Assembly: GCA_934668695.1 (NCBI GenBank)
Contig: CAKUOD010000025.1
Span: forward strand, 1-16,383
DNA from: an uncultured Collinsella sp.
GTDB taxonomy: Bacteria; Actinomycetota; Coriobacteriia; Coriobacteriales; Coriobacteriaceae
Direction of reading: 5' to 3'
Length of the DNA stretch: 16,383 nucleotides
Each line of letters begins with the position of its first letter. Within the stretch, counting starts at the first letter, position 1. The notes beneath the pieces were generated by a model. It had not been told where the DNA came from. It saw only the letters and a program-made list of their open reading frames with translations, and made no database searches. This document shows positions 7,430 to 15,559 of the stretch, one piece after another. Both the position numbers and the translations under genes were made by a program.

Positions 7430-8344
7430 ATGAAAGAGTATTTTGGCATCGACGTGGGCGGCACGGCAGTTAAGTGGGCCGTGCTGGGCGAGGATTTTTC
7501 CATCCGCGAGCGCGGCAGCCTGCCGACCGATTTTGCTACGGCAGACGAAGCGGTCGAGGCCCTGACCGGTCTTATCGAGCCGCATCGCGATCGCGTGTCC
7601 GCCGTGGGCGTGAGTGCACCCGGCGGCATCTATGAGGATGACGCGGACGGCACCATCCATCGCGGCGGCGCGCTTACCTACATGGACGGCTGTCCGCTGG
7701 GAAAGTTGCTGCGCGAGCGGTTTGACATGCCGGTGGCGGTCAACAACGACGGAAAATGCTGCGCGCTCGGCGAGTACGCAGCGGGCGCCCTTCGCGGATG
7801 CCGCACTGGCGTCGTGCTCGCTATCGGCACCGGCATCGGCGGCGGCATCGTTATCGATGGCCGCGTGCTTCGCGGCGCACATGGCTTTGCAGGTGAGTTT
7901 AGCTTTCTGCGCAACGACGTGAGGCAGCCGGCGTCCGGGGACAGAATGTTTTCGAGCACAGGCGGCTGGCGTGCGCTGCGCGATCTCGTCGTGGCCGAGA
8001 AGGACTTACCTGCCGATGGCACGGTGGACGGCCGCCGCGTTTTTGAGTGGATCGAGGCCGGCGATACGGCGGCGCAGTGCGCGCTTGACTGCTATGCGCG
8101 CACGTTCGATGCCATGCTCGTAAACCTTCAGGCGGTGCTCGACCCCGAGGTGTTTGTGATCGCGGGCGGCATTTCTTGCCACCCCGAGCTCATCGATGCG
8201 CTTCGCGATCAGATGCCCGCAGCTCTTGCGGGCTATGAGGGCTTTCTTGCCGGCATCCCTGCGCCGCAGGTCAGGGCGGCCGAGCTCGGTAACGATGCTA
8301 ACCTGTATGGTGCCGTGCAAGAAGCCATGCGCCTTTGCGAATAG
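7430..8344 (+). CDS. ROK-family sugar kinase without the zinc motif
   Basis: This is a 304-residue cytoplasmic kinase of the ROK family (repressor, ORF, kinase) with no DNA-binding domain, so it is an enzyme and not a regulator. The ATP phosphate loop GIDVGGT is at 6-12, SAPGG at 62-66, the catalytic Asp107 in VNNDGKC, the adenosine motif IGTGIGGG at 132-139, and H-G-F-A-G-E at 151-156. The usual C-x-C-G-x-x-G-C zinc site after the HxxxGE segment is absent. That resembles the beta-glucoside kinase-like branch more than glucokinase, but the sugar is not certain. The start at 7430 is supported by GGAGG at 7421-7425; the upstream in-frame ATG at 7373 has no such site. It has its own upstream regulatory region and precedes a LacI gene, so it probably belongs to the same sugar regulon. 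Confidence 0.88.
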   Translation: MKEYFGIDVGGTAVKWAVLGEDFSIRERGSLPTDFATADEAVEALTGLIEPHRDRVSAVGVSAPGGIYEDDADGTIHRGGALTYMDGCPLGKLLRERFDMPVAVNNDGKCCALGEYAAGALRGCRTGVVLAIGTGIGGGIVIDGRVLRGAHGFAGEFSFLRNDVRQPASGDRMFSSTGGWRALRDLVVAEKDLPADGTVDGRRVFEWIEAGDTAAQCALDCYARTFDAMLVNLQAVLDPEVFVIAGGISCHPELIDALRDQMPAALAGYEGFLAGIPAPQVRAAELGNDANLYGAVQEAMRLCE

Positions 8345-8390
8345 CTACCGAGTAAATGCGCCCGTTGGGGGAATAGTTGTGCCGCTTCGC

Positions 8391-8457
8391 TTGACAACAG
8401 GCTAAACTAGCTAATAAACATTTACTATTCTGTTTAGATTGAATTTGCGGTCGTTTA
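8391..8457 (+). promoter_or_regulatory. Promoter region of the first LacI gene with four GTTTA/TAAAC half-sites
   Basis: TTGACA (8391-8396) is a perfect -35 box. The -10 is less clear: TAATAA (8412-8417) at 15 nt or ATAAAC (8414-8419) at 17 nt. TAAAC at 8403 and 8415 and GTTTA at 8432 and 8453 surround it, as expected for autoregulation. I see no terminator between the kinase stop (8344) and this promoter. Confidence 0.45.
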
Positions 8458-8518
8458 GTTGCCGAGCCACGGGCGGTCAAGCCACGATGCTCGGCCGCGA
8501 CCGTTGCTAGGGGGAACG

Positions 8519-9529
8519 ATGGCTAAAGCAAGCGTCCGCGAGATCAGCCGCATTACCGGCTTCTCGCCCGCAACCGTGTCCAACGCACTCAACCGCAAGC
8601 GCAGCGTGAGCGAGGAGACCGCCAAGGTCATCCTGGAGTGTGCGCAGTCGCTCGGCTACCAGCAGTCGACGCAGCTCGAGAGCATCCAGTTTGTGCTCGC
8701 GCGCAAGACGGGTGCCATCCTGGACGAGAGCACCTTCCACCCTGCGGTCATCGAGGGCGTGGAGCGCCAAGCACGCCGCCACGGCATGAGTACGAGCTTT
8801 GTCTCGCTCGACTTTAGCGACCTGGACGCCGTGTGCCCGCAGGTCGAGGGCCTTATCGCCGATCCGTCAGCCGCTATCGTGCTGATGGGTACCGAGCTGG
8901 GCGAGGAGGACTACGCCCTGTTTGCCAACGCTGCTGCCCACCTGATCGTGCTCGATGGCTGGAGCGATCGCCAGTACTTCGATGCCGTGGTCATCGCCAA
9001 TACCGATTCGGTGCTGCGCGCCGTTGACCATCTTATCGAGAAAGGTCACAAGCAGATTGGCTATCTAGCGGGCGACCTGCGTATCCGCAACTTTAAGGAC
9101 CGTGAGCGCGGCTACCGCCAAGCGCTTGAGGATGCGGGCCTTGAGCCCAATCCGGCATGGCATGTCACCCTGGGCACCACACTCGAGGGCGCTTATCACG
9201 ACATGGGTGCCTGGCTCGACACCGTCTCGCGCGACGACCTGCCGACGGCCTTCTTTGCCGAAAACGACGTACTCGCCGTTGGTGCCATGCGTGCCCTCAA
9301 CGAGCATGGCGTGCGCGTGCCCGACGATGTGTCGATGATCGGCTTCGACGACCTGTCCGTGGGCGCGTTCTCCAATCCGCCGCTCACCACGGTGCATGTT
9401 CCCAAGCACGAGGTGGGCGAGATCGCGGTGCGCCGTCTGGTGGGCAACATCCGCAATCCCAAGAGCTATACCTGCAAAACGGCCGTGTCGACCTATTTTG
9501 TCGAGCGCCAGAGCGTGCGCGAGCTCTAG
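8519..9529 (+). CDS. LacI-family transcriptional regulator (first)
   Basis: This 336-residue sugar-responsive repressor has an N-terminal LacI helix-turn-helix at residues 3-50 (VREISRITGFSPATVSNALN), a hinge region, then a periplasmic-binding-protein-like effector domain from ~60 to the end. DAVVIANTDSVLRAVDHLI and the DDVSMIGFDDL segment are typical of the family. The start ATG at 8519 follows AGGGGG at 8509-8514; an in-frame ATG at 8459 would add 20 residues before the DNA-binding domain, which the family does not have. Its own promoter carries GTTTA/TAAAC half-sites that also occur before the ROK kinase and the isomerase, so it may control those genes and itself. The effector is probably a sugar or sugar phosphate of the locus. 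Its stop overlaps that of the facing LacI gene. Confidence 0.92.
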   Translation: MAKASVREISRITGFSPATVSNALNRKRSVSEETAKVILECAQSLGYQQSTQLESIQFVLARKTGAILDESTFHPAVIEGVERQARRHGMSTSFVSLDFSDLDAVCPQVEGLIADPSAAIVLMGTELGEEDYALFANAAAHLIVLDGWSDRQYFDAVVIANTDSVLRAVDHLIEKGHKQIGYLAGDLRIRNFKDRERGYRQALEDAGLEPNPAWHVTLGTTLEGAYHDMGAWLDTVSRDDLPTAFFAENDVLAVGAMRALNEHGVRVPDDVSMIGFDDLSVGAFSNPPLTTVHVPKHEVGEIAVRRLVGNIRNPKSYTCKTAVSTYFVERQSVREL

Positions 9530-10521
9530 GCAGAACGGCGCTTGATGAGCGATGCCCCCAGCTCGATCTTGAGCGGGTGGTGTTCGGCCTCGTCGATAAT
9601 CTCGACGAGGCGCCGTGCGGCGATGGCGCCCATATACTCCGAAGGAACATTGAGCGTGGTCAGTTGTGGCTGCACGTAGGTTCCGCCGGCGTTGTTGTCG
9701 AAGCCGACGATGCGTACGTCATCGGGCACGCGATAACCACGCTCGATAAAGGCCTTCATGGCCCCAATAGCTATATCGTCAAAGACAGCGACGTAGTTTT
9801 GGGCGAGGGGTTCGCCCGAATCAATAATGTCGAGCATGCCGGCGTATGCCTCGTCTGGAGCGACGGCGAGCTCGTGGACGGTGCCGCACTTTTCCGAGCC
9901 CGATAGCTGACCGATGGCGTGCTCGTAGGCGAAGCGTCGTTCGGTGAAGTTGCCCACGGTAACGGGCGTCGTTAACAGCCCGGGGACAGATCCATACTTC
10001 GAATGCAGGTACTGCACGGCTAGCATCATGCTGGCGGCATTGTCGATCTTGACCGTATCGACCCCAGCGCTCATGCATGAGTCCAACAGCAGCAGGGGAC
10101 AGTCCAGCGATGCAAACGGCATAAAATCCGACTCGAACATCTCAGTTGCAAGGATGATGACACCATCGTATTGCGCTTCGGCGATGTCGGCGATCTGTTG
10201 CTGAGTGTTTTCGAACGGCGAGTAGTTCACCAGCGAAAACGAGAATCCCGCGTGTCTAAGGGTGCCCTCGACTCCGGCGAGCATATCGGCGAAGAAGGGG
10301 GTCGTAAAGATGCGGCGCCGGTTAAAGGCAACCAAGGCAACGGCTCCGCTCTTTTGGCGCTCGAACTTAATCTTACTAAAGTCGTAACCCAGAGCTTCGG
10401 CGGTGCTCAGTACCAGCTGCCGTGTTTTTTTGCTTACGCCGCGTCGATTGTTAAGTGCAAGGGAAACGGCCGCTGCCGAAATTCCCAGCTGGTCAGCGAT
10501 TTGTTTTGCAGTAACGGCCAT
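9526..10521 (-). CDS. LacI-family transcriptional regulator (second)
   Basis: This is a 331-residue LacI-type repressor. The helix-turn-helix is at residues 3-47 (TAKQIADQLGISAAAVSLALN), followed by the effector domain with PDDVRIVGFDNN and the C-terminal LTTLNVPSEYMGAIAARRLV. The start is placed at the ATG at 10521 because AGGAA lies at the right distance and the DNA-binding domain follows at once; an ATG 30 nt further upstream adds ten residues without a ribosome site. It is transcribed divergently from the hydrolase/glycosidase/PTS genes, with a perfect 16-bp palindrome in between, so it most likely represses that operon and itself. The hinge lacks the A-R-x-L pattern of classical LacI proteins. 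It differs clearly from the first LacI protein and is not a recent duplicate. Confidence 0.92.
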   Translation of the reverse strand: MAVTAKQIADQLGISAAAVSLALNNRRGVSKKTRQLVLSTAEALGYDFSKIKFERQKSGAVALVAFNRRRIFTTPFFADMLAGVEGTLRHAGFSFSLVNYSPFENTQQQIADIAEAQYDGVIILATEMFESDFMPFASLDCPLLLLDSCMSAGVDTVKIDNAASMMLAVQYLHSKYGSVPGLLTTPVTVGNFTERRFAYEHAIGQLSGSEKCGTVHELAVAPDEAYAGMLDIIDSGEPLAQNYVAVFDDIAIGAMKAFIERGYRVPDDVRIVGFDNNAGGTYVQPQLTTLNVPSEYMGAIAARRLVEIIDEAEHHPLKIELGASLIKRRSA

Positions 10522-10569
10522 GGTGGTTCCTAACGTTTGTGAACTTACCATGAGCTTAACACCAGGCTG

Positions 10570-10598
10570 TTTATTTAGCTAAATAATTAGTAACTCAA
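10570..10598 (-). promoter_or_regulatory. Promoter of the second LacI gene overlapping a 16-bp palindromic operator
   Basis: TTATTTAGCTAAATAA (10571-10586) is a perfect palindrome of even length with a GC centre, the form of a LacI-family operator. On the minus strand, TTGAGT (complement of 10593-10598), a 17-nt spacer and AATAAA (complement of 10570-10575) form a plausible promoter lying across it. The plus-strand promoter for the gene at 10674 must lie in the same 150 nt; TTAACA at 10556-10561 is a possible -35 box. Confidence 0.5.
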
Positions 10599-10673
10599 CT
10601 TAAGAATCAATAGAAGTTAAGTAGCGTCCCCAGTAGAGTCTGTCTCAGCAAACGCAACAGCAAGGGGGACGAG

Positions 10674-12146
10674 ATGATCAGCGGTATTTTTGAAATGCCC
10701 ATTACGGATGAGAGCTATCCGTTTTCGAGCGCCGAGCGCTACTGTCATCTGAGTGCAAAGGATTACGTCGAGCGCGAGTATCGCGTTGACGGTACCGCCA
10801 ACGTGTATCGCACCGCCGACGAAGACGGCGGCGTGGAGGTCATGACTGCCGACGCCCCTTATTCCAATCGGATCGTTGTTCGTGCTCCGAAAAATCCGGC
10901 GCAAGCGAGTGGCAATGTGGTCGTGGAGATCATCAATCCCACATCGTTTATGGAAATCGAGCGCATGTGGATTCTGGGTCACGGCGAGTTTGTGCGCTCT
11001 GGCGATATCTATGTGGGCATTACCAGCAAGCCCAATACCATCGCCAAGCTCAAGGAATTCAATCCCGATCGCTATGCCTTCATGAGCTGGGCAAACCCAA
11101 CTCCCGAGCGGCCCTTTGACTTTGATCCGGAACAGCTCGAACGCGACGGCGCGCTTCCCGACATGGACATCTCCTACGAGACTGGCCTGTTTTGGGATAT
11201 GCTGACCGATCTTGCGTGGCTCTTGCGCGGAGACTCCGACCTTAACCCGATCCGCGACTATCCTCGCCAGGCAATTTGCCTTACAGGATGGTCTCAGTCC
11301 GGCGCCTATCTGTTCCGCTACCTTAACAGTTTTGCCTATCGCGAGGAGGTGCGCCGTGACGGCCGCGTGTTTGACGGATACCTGTCTGGCGGCGGCATCC
11401 ATTCGATGTGCATTCCCGTCAACCAGTATGAATGCTGCCGGGAATACGCACACCATCTACTGCGTGTGGAGCACGTCGAGGAGCCGTTTATCGCCCTTCA
11501 GACCGAAAGCGAGAACGGTCGCTTTGAGAGTTGGCGCACGCTTATGCCCGATAGCGACGATCCCGATTTTAAGTACCGGCTGTACGAGGTGACGGGTGCT
11601 TCCCACGATACGCAGTGGAGTTACGTCGACTATTACCAAGACGACGAGGATCTCAAGCGTATCGACCATCTGCCGGTGTATGTCGGTAAGCATGCCGAGG
11701 CAAACGCCTATCCGTCGCAGTATCTGTTCCATGCTGCATTCCGCAATCTGTTCCGCTGGGTCCGTACGGGTGCGGCTCCGGCAACCTGTCCACGCATTGA
11801 GCTGGACGCGAGCGGCGAGAACGTAAAGGATGCCCTGGGAAATACCAAGGGCGGACTTCGCACCTGCCTGCTCGAGCATCCGTTTGCCCGCTACTCCAAC
11901 ACGAGCTTGGTGGAGCCGGGGCAGGGCACGGTCGATAAAACGAGCGATAAGGACGGGCTGTTTGGCCACATGGAGTCGTTCTCGGCATCGATGCTCAAAG
12001 AGCTGTACGGGTCGCTCGAAAACTATCGCGCTCTGTGTGAGCGCGATACGGCGATCGAGGTGTCACAAGGCTTTATTTGTGCCGAGGATGCCCAAGCGAT
12101 CGTTGACTTTGCCATGGCATCCGCTCGTGAGCGAGGACTGAACTAG
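10674..12146 (+). CDS. Alpha/beta hydrolase (Abhydrolase_10-like), probable intracellular esterase
   Basis: This 490-residue protein resembles the large 'alpha/beta hydrolase domain-containing' proteins of the Abhydrolase_10 type. The nucleophile elbow is GWSQSG at 205-210 with Ser209, and the likely catalytic His is H311 in GASHDTQW. An acid from the segment near 275 (ALQTESENG) could complete the triad, but I cannot assign it. There is no signal peptide or membrane segment, so it acts in the cytoplasm. The start follows AGGGGG at 10663-10667. It is the first gene after the divergent LacI and palindrome, and a glycoside hydrolase follows 28 nt later, so the two are an operon. Removal of an acyl group from an imported glycoside is a reasonable inference; no substrate can be read from the sequence. 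Confidence 0.75.
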   Translation: MISGIFEMPITDESYPFSSAERYCHLSAKDYVEREYRVDGTANVYRTADEDGGVEVMTADAPYSNRIVVRAPKNPAQASGNVVVEIINPTSFMEIERMWILGHGEFVRSGDIYVGITSKPNTIAKLKEFNPDRYAFMSWANPTPERPFDFDPEQLERDGALPDMDISYETGLFWDMLTDLAWLLRGDSDLNPIRDYPRQAICLTGWSQSGAYLFRYLNSFAYREEVRRDGRVFDGYLSGGGIHSMCIPVNQYECCREYAHHLLRVEHVEEPFIALQTESENGRFESWRTLMPDSDDPDFKYRLYEVTGASHDTQWSYVDYYQDDEDLKRIDHLPVYVGKHAEANAYPSQYLFHAAFRNLFRWVRTGAAPATCPRIELDASGENVKDALGNTKGGLRTCLLEHPFARYSNTSLVEPGQGTVDKTSDKDGLFGHMESFSASMLKELYGSLENYRALCERDTAIEVSQGFICAEDAQAIVDFAMASARERGLN

Positions 12147-12174
12147 CAGGACTAAGACCGGAGAGGGGTCTGCA

Positions 12175-13797
12175 ATGGATATGACGTTGAATCAAGCCGC
12201 TGTTGCCGAGATTTGGCGCCCGGTTGTACTGACGTTTGAGAGCGCCTGTTCGTTCGATAACCCGTTTTTAGACGTTGAGATTTGGGCGGAGTTCACCGGC
12301 CCGAGTGGCAGGGTAATTCGCCGCGAGGCCTACTGGGATGGTGGGCGTACCTACTGCGTGTCGTTTGCCCCGACCGAGCTGGGTGCCTGGAACTATGTTA
12401 TCGAGGCTCCCGAGCAGACCGGTCTTAATGGCTGCACGGGCCGCGTCGAGGCCGTGCCGTACGCGGGCGACCTCGATCTGTATCGCCACGGTTTTATCCG
12501 CGTTGCAGACGATTCGCGCATGTTTGCCTATTCAGATGGTACGCCGTTCTTTTGGCTGGGCGATACCCATTGGGAGTTTGCCTACCGTGAGAGCTGGGAT
12601 GCGTCGAACCACCCCGGCATGACAAGCCAATTTCGCGGCATGGTCGACTTGCGTGCCGAGCAGGGCTTTACCGTCTATCAGACCAACCTGCGCTCTGACA
12701 TGGGCGCAGGTGATCGCTATTGGATTGACGGTGGCATGGCCAAGGGTGTGGAAGATGTGCCTAATGTGGCCTTCTACCAGCGGGAGCTCGACCGCCGTAT
12801 GGCCTATATCGCCGATGCGGGCTTAGTGAACGCACTTGGGCAAGCGTGGGCGTTTGCCATTCTCGGCGAGCATGCCGTGGAACACCAAAAGCACCTCGCC
12901 CGCTACCTGGTGGCGCGCTACGGTGCATATCCGATGGTGTGGACGCTTGCCGGCGAGGTTGCCGGATACCGCAAAGAAGGTCGAGCCGCCATGCTTGACG
13001 GCTGGCGTGAGGTCGCCTTGGAGATTGAGGCACGCGACGGCTATGGTCATCTGGCGACGGCGCACTATACCAACGAGCGCCCCTTTGCCGATTACTACCA
13101 GGATGAACCCTGGATGGACTTTACGCTCAACCAGGCCGGTCACGGCGATTACCTCATCAAGGCAAGCGACTACTTTGACTATCTGGCAGCTCATGACGAC
13201 AAGCCCTTCGTTGAGGGCGAGGCGCTCTACGAGTTTTGCTCGACGCTCGAGGAGATGGGTACGCGCCTGTGCACCGCAGACATGCTGCGCCGCGTGGCGT
13301 ATATCTGCATGCAGGCCGGCGGCGCCGGCTATACCTACGGAGCCCAGGGAATCTGGGACAACGTGTGGGAAAGCCCTGAGGAGCTCGACCCCTTTATGGC
13401 GATCTTCAACCGCTTTGGCATTACTTGGGCCCAGGCGGTAGACGGAGAAGGTGCGGTCCAGATGGGCTACATGCGTTCCTTCTACGAAGACAATCACTTC
13501 TGGGAGCTCGCTCCCTACGAAACGACCGATGCGGGCAACCTGTTTGCCAACAAGGCTCCGCTGGCAACCGCCAACCAGGACCTTTCGCGCATCGTCGCGT
13601 ACTTTGGCGATACCGTGCGCCAAAAGCTTGCTATCGAGGGTGTGCCGACGGGCGCTGCCTATGCAAGCCGATGGTTTAACCCTCGCACGGGCGCATACCG
13701 TGACGGCGAGGACGCCCTTGCCGCCACGGACAGCATCACCCTGCCTGATAAACCCGAGGTTGGAGACTGGCTCCTCACCCTCGAGCGCAAGGCATAA
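12175..13797 (+). CDS. Apiosidase-like (DUF4038) glycoside hydrolase
   Basis: This 540-residue protein has three parts. Residues ~10-90 form a beta-rich DUF5060-like domain (AEFTGPSGRVIRREAYWDGG, F-A-P-T-E-L-G-A-W-N-Y). Residues ~105-455 form a TIM barrel of the apiosidase-like/DUF4038 type with GDTHW at 129-133. Residues ~460-540 form a small beta domain resembling the putative collagen-binding domain that often follows it (RWFNPRTGAY). Candidate catalytic acids are Glu261 in WTLAGEV and Glu347/Glu349 in FVEGEALYEF. The barrel is related to GH140, whose known member removes apiose from rhamnogalacturonan II. Most DUF4038 proteins are exported, but this one has no signal peptide, so it should act on an imported sugar. 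It is probably co-transcribed with the hydrolase upstream. The fold is fairly sure; the glycan is unknown. Confidence 0.8.
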   Translation: MDMTLNQAAVAEIWRPVVLTFESACSFDNPFLDVEIWAEFTGPSGRVIRREAYWDGGRTYCVSFAPTELGAWNYVIEAPEQTGLNGCTGRVEAVPYAGDLDLYRHGFIRVADDSRMFAYSDGTPFFWLGDTHWEFAYRESWDASNHPGMTSQFRGMVDLRAEQGFTVYQTNLRSDMGAGDRYWIDGGMAKGVEDVPNVAFYQRELDRRMAYIADAGLVNALGQAWAFAILGEHAVEHQKHLARYLVARYGAYPMVWTLAGEVAGYRKEGRAAMLDGWREVALEIEARDGYGHLATAHYTNERPFADYYQDEPWMDFTLNQAGHGDYLIKASDYFDYLAAHDDKPFVEGEALYEFCSTLEEMGTRLCTADMLRRVAYICMQAGGAGYTYGAQGIWDNVWESPEELDPFMAIFNRFGITWAQAVDGEGAVQMGYMRSFYEDNHFWELAPYETTDAGNLFANKAPLATANQDLSRIVAYFGDTVRQKLAIEGVPTGAAYASRWFNPRTGAYRDGEDALAATDSITLPDKPEVGDWLLTLERKA

Positions 13798-13819
13798 CCA
13801 TATTTTTCTTTGGTCATAG

Positions 13820-13880
13820 GCGGGAAAGAGTCGGCCGCAATTTCCCGCTTGACAACTACGTGAACCGTTAAGAGAGAATC
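13820..13880 (+). promoter_or_regulatory. Inverted repeat followed by TTGACA upstream of the PTS genes
   Basis: GCGGGAAA (13820-13827) and TTTCCCGC (13841-13848) are perfect arms around 13 nt. TTGACA (13849-13854) begins at the next base. There is no T run, so this looks more like an operator or mRNA hairpin than a terminator. The best -10 (GAGAAT, 13874-13879) is weak and its 19-nt spacing is long; the PTS genes may also be read from upstream. Confidence 0.35.
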
Positions 13881-13892
13881 AGTGGACACGAA

Positions 13893-15164
13893 ATGAGCGT
13901 TCTCGATTCGATGCAGGGCTTCCTCGAGAAGCATGTGGGCCCCATTGCCCACAAGGTGAGCAGCTTTAAGGTCGTAAAGGGTCTTATGTCCGGCATGATG
14001 TCGACCATGCCCGTTACGTTGGGCGTGGCGCTGCTGTCTATTATCAACGGACTGCCGATTCCGCCGCTGCAGGCGTTCCTTACCAGCACCGGCATGTCGG
14101 CGACGATTAGCGATGTGCTGGTCGTCACCATGAACCTCGGCGCCATTTACATGTGCGCTTCGGTCTCGTACGCCTACGGCAAGGTGCTCGAGAACAAGGG
14201 CCTTACGTCGACGGTCGCTGCCATCGGTGTCTTGCTCCTCCTGATCCCGCTGGGTCATGCCGAGGATGGCTCCACGTTTATCGCCACCAGCTATCTGGGA
14301 AGCTCGGGCCTGTTCGTGGCACTGCTCGTGGCACTGATCGTGCCCAAGGCGCTCAACTTCCTTATGAAGCATATGGCTATTCCCATGCCCGATTCCGTCC
14401 CGTAGTTTGTTACCGATTCGCTGTCTCCGATGTTCTGCGCCATCGTCATCTTCACCACGGCTGCTCTGGTTAAGTGGGGCATGGGCATGACGAGCTTCGG
14501 CGATGTCTTTAACCTCATCAACAGCACCATTGCCACTCCCGTTATGTTCCTGGGCTCCAGCCCCTGGGCCGTTGTCATTTACTTTACGCTGTGCAACCTG
14601 CTGTTCTTCTTTGGTATCCACCCCAGCGTCCTGATGGGCGTGTACATGCCGGTTATCCAGGCCTGCGCTCTTGCCAACACCGAGGCATTCGTTGCCGGCC
14701 AGCCACTGCCGTACCTGTCGTTCATCATCATGTTCTCTGTCGGTTCTGTTGACGCCCTTGGCATGGAGCTTGCGCTGCTCACGGCCAAGTCCGAGCGCTA
14801 CAAGGCCCTCTCCAAGATTGCCCTGGTGCCCGCACTCTTCAACATCTCCGAGCCCATCATCTTCGGTACGCCCATTGCCATGAACCCTTATATGTTCATC
14901 CCCTACATCCTGCTCAAGCCCGTGGCCTGCATTGCTGCCGCCGTCGGCCTGATGCTCGGTCTGGGCAATGCATTTAACCCGACCATTTCCATGCCGTTTG
15001 TCGTGCCGCTGCCCATCAGCAACTTCTTTACGGGCGGCATTGGCCTGGTCGCAATCGTCCTCGCCGCAATCCTGCTGGTCGGACTGCTGTTTATCCCGTT
15101 CGTCAAGATGGCCGATAAGGAGGCACTGGCCGAGGAAGCTGCTGCAAAGGCTTCTGCCGAGTAG
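13893..15164 (+). pseudogene. PTS EIIC, lactose/cellobiose family, interrupted by an in-frame TAG
   Basis: One continuous frame of 424 codons encodes the membrane permease (CelB/LacE type) of a phosphotransferase system, but codon 171 (14403-14405) is TAG. The first part (170 residues, MSVLDSMQGFLEKHVGPIAHKV) holds the N-terminal helices up to MPDSVP. After the TAG the same frame continues without shift (FVTDSLSPMFCAIVIF) to the normal end and holds the sugar-site motifs GIHP and FNISEPIIFGTPI. The simplest origin is a CAG (Gln) to TAG transition. The half after the stop has an ATG at 14430 but no ribosome site, so independent translation is doubtful. TAG ends at least six other genes here, so general recoding is unlikely. 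The start has only a poor ribosome site (AGTGGA, 13881-13886). As read, the permease is inactive unless there is readthrough, suppression or a base error. Confidence 0.85.
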
Positions 15165-15187
15165 GTCATTGTCCACAAGTTCGAAGG

Positions 15188-15213
15188 TTCGGCCGATCGC
15201 GTTGATCGCCGAA
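15188..15213 (+). other. Hairpin between EIIC and EIIB genes
   Basis: 15188-15198 pairs with 15204-15213 (ten base pairs, one bulged C, 5-nt loop). No T run follows, so it is not a normal terminator. It may be an mRNA-stabilising or processing element that uncouples EIIC from EIIB/EIIA levels in the 90-nt gap. Confidence 0.4.
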
Positions 15214-15254
15214 ACATATAAGTCCCTGTGAGGGGTTACAGGAAAGGAACTGCA

Positions 15255-15557
15255 ATGAAAAACATCGTTCTAATGTGCGCCGGCGGCATGTCCACGAGCA
15301 TCATCATGAAGAACATCAAGAAGGCTGCTGACGCCGAGGGTCTGGAGTGCGAGGTCTCCGCCCACGCCGTCAACGAGGCCGCGACCATTGGCCGCAATGC
15401 CGACTGCATCCTGCTTGGGCCGCAGGTTGGCTATGCCAAGGACGAGGTCTGCGCCGCATGTCCCGAGGTGCCGGCGGGCGTGATCCCCATGACCACCTAC
15501 GGCATGATGGACGGCGCCAAGGCGCTTGCCCAGGCTAAGGAACTGATGGGGCTGTAA
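15255..15557 (+). CDS. PTS EIIB, lactose/cellobiose family
   Basis: This 100-residue cytoplasmic phosphocarrier passes phosphate from EIIA to the sugar during import. The phosphorylated Cys8 lies in MCAGGMST, the C-x-x-G-M-S-T loop of the lactose/cellobiose class. Length is normal for a free-standing EIIB. The start is chosen at 15255 because AAGGAA (15244-15249) precedes it; an ATG at 15228 would add nine residues before the first beta strand. EIIA follows with a 2-nt gap, so the two are translationally coupled. It is intact although the EIIC gene upstream carries a stop codon. Confidence 0.95.
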   Translation: MKNIVLMCAGGMSTSIIMKNIKKAADAEGLECEVSAHAVNEAATIGRNADCILLGPQVGYAKDEVCAACPEVPAGVIPMTTYGMMDGAKALAQAKELMGL

Positions 15558-15559
15558 GC

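Noticed and set aside
7936..9989. CCGGGGACAGA appears in both the ROK gene and the second LacI gene
   Set aside because: It is short, lies inside normal coding sequence of both genes and encodes unrelated residues; probably chance.
10617..11456. 279-codon minus-strand open frame opposite the alpha/beta hydrolase
   Set aside because: It is antisense to a gene with a clear nucleophile motif, and shows no domain or ribosome site of its own.
12823..13623. 266-codon minus-strand open frame inside the glycoside hydrolase gene
   Set aside because: It lies wholly within a well-supported gene and shows no family motif.
14430..15164. Second half of EIIC as an independent 244-residue gene
   Set aside because: The ATG at 14430 has no ribosome site, and the sequence between TAG and ATG still reads as conserved EIIC in the same frame, so one interrupted gene is the better reading.
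13659..15176. 505-codon open frame on the minus strand opposite the PTS EIIC gene
   Set aside because: It is antisense to a clear EIIC frame. Its product is rich in His, Gln, Gly and Asp with no recognisable domain, as expected from the mirror of GC-rich codons. It also runs into the end of the glycosidase gene.
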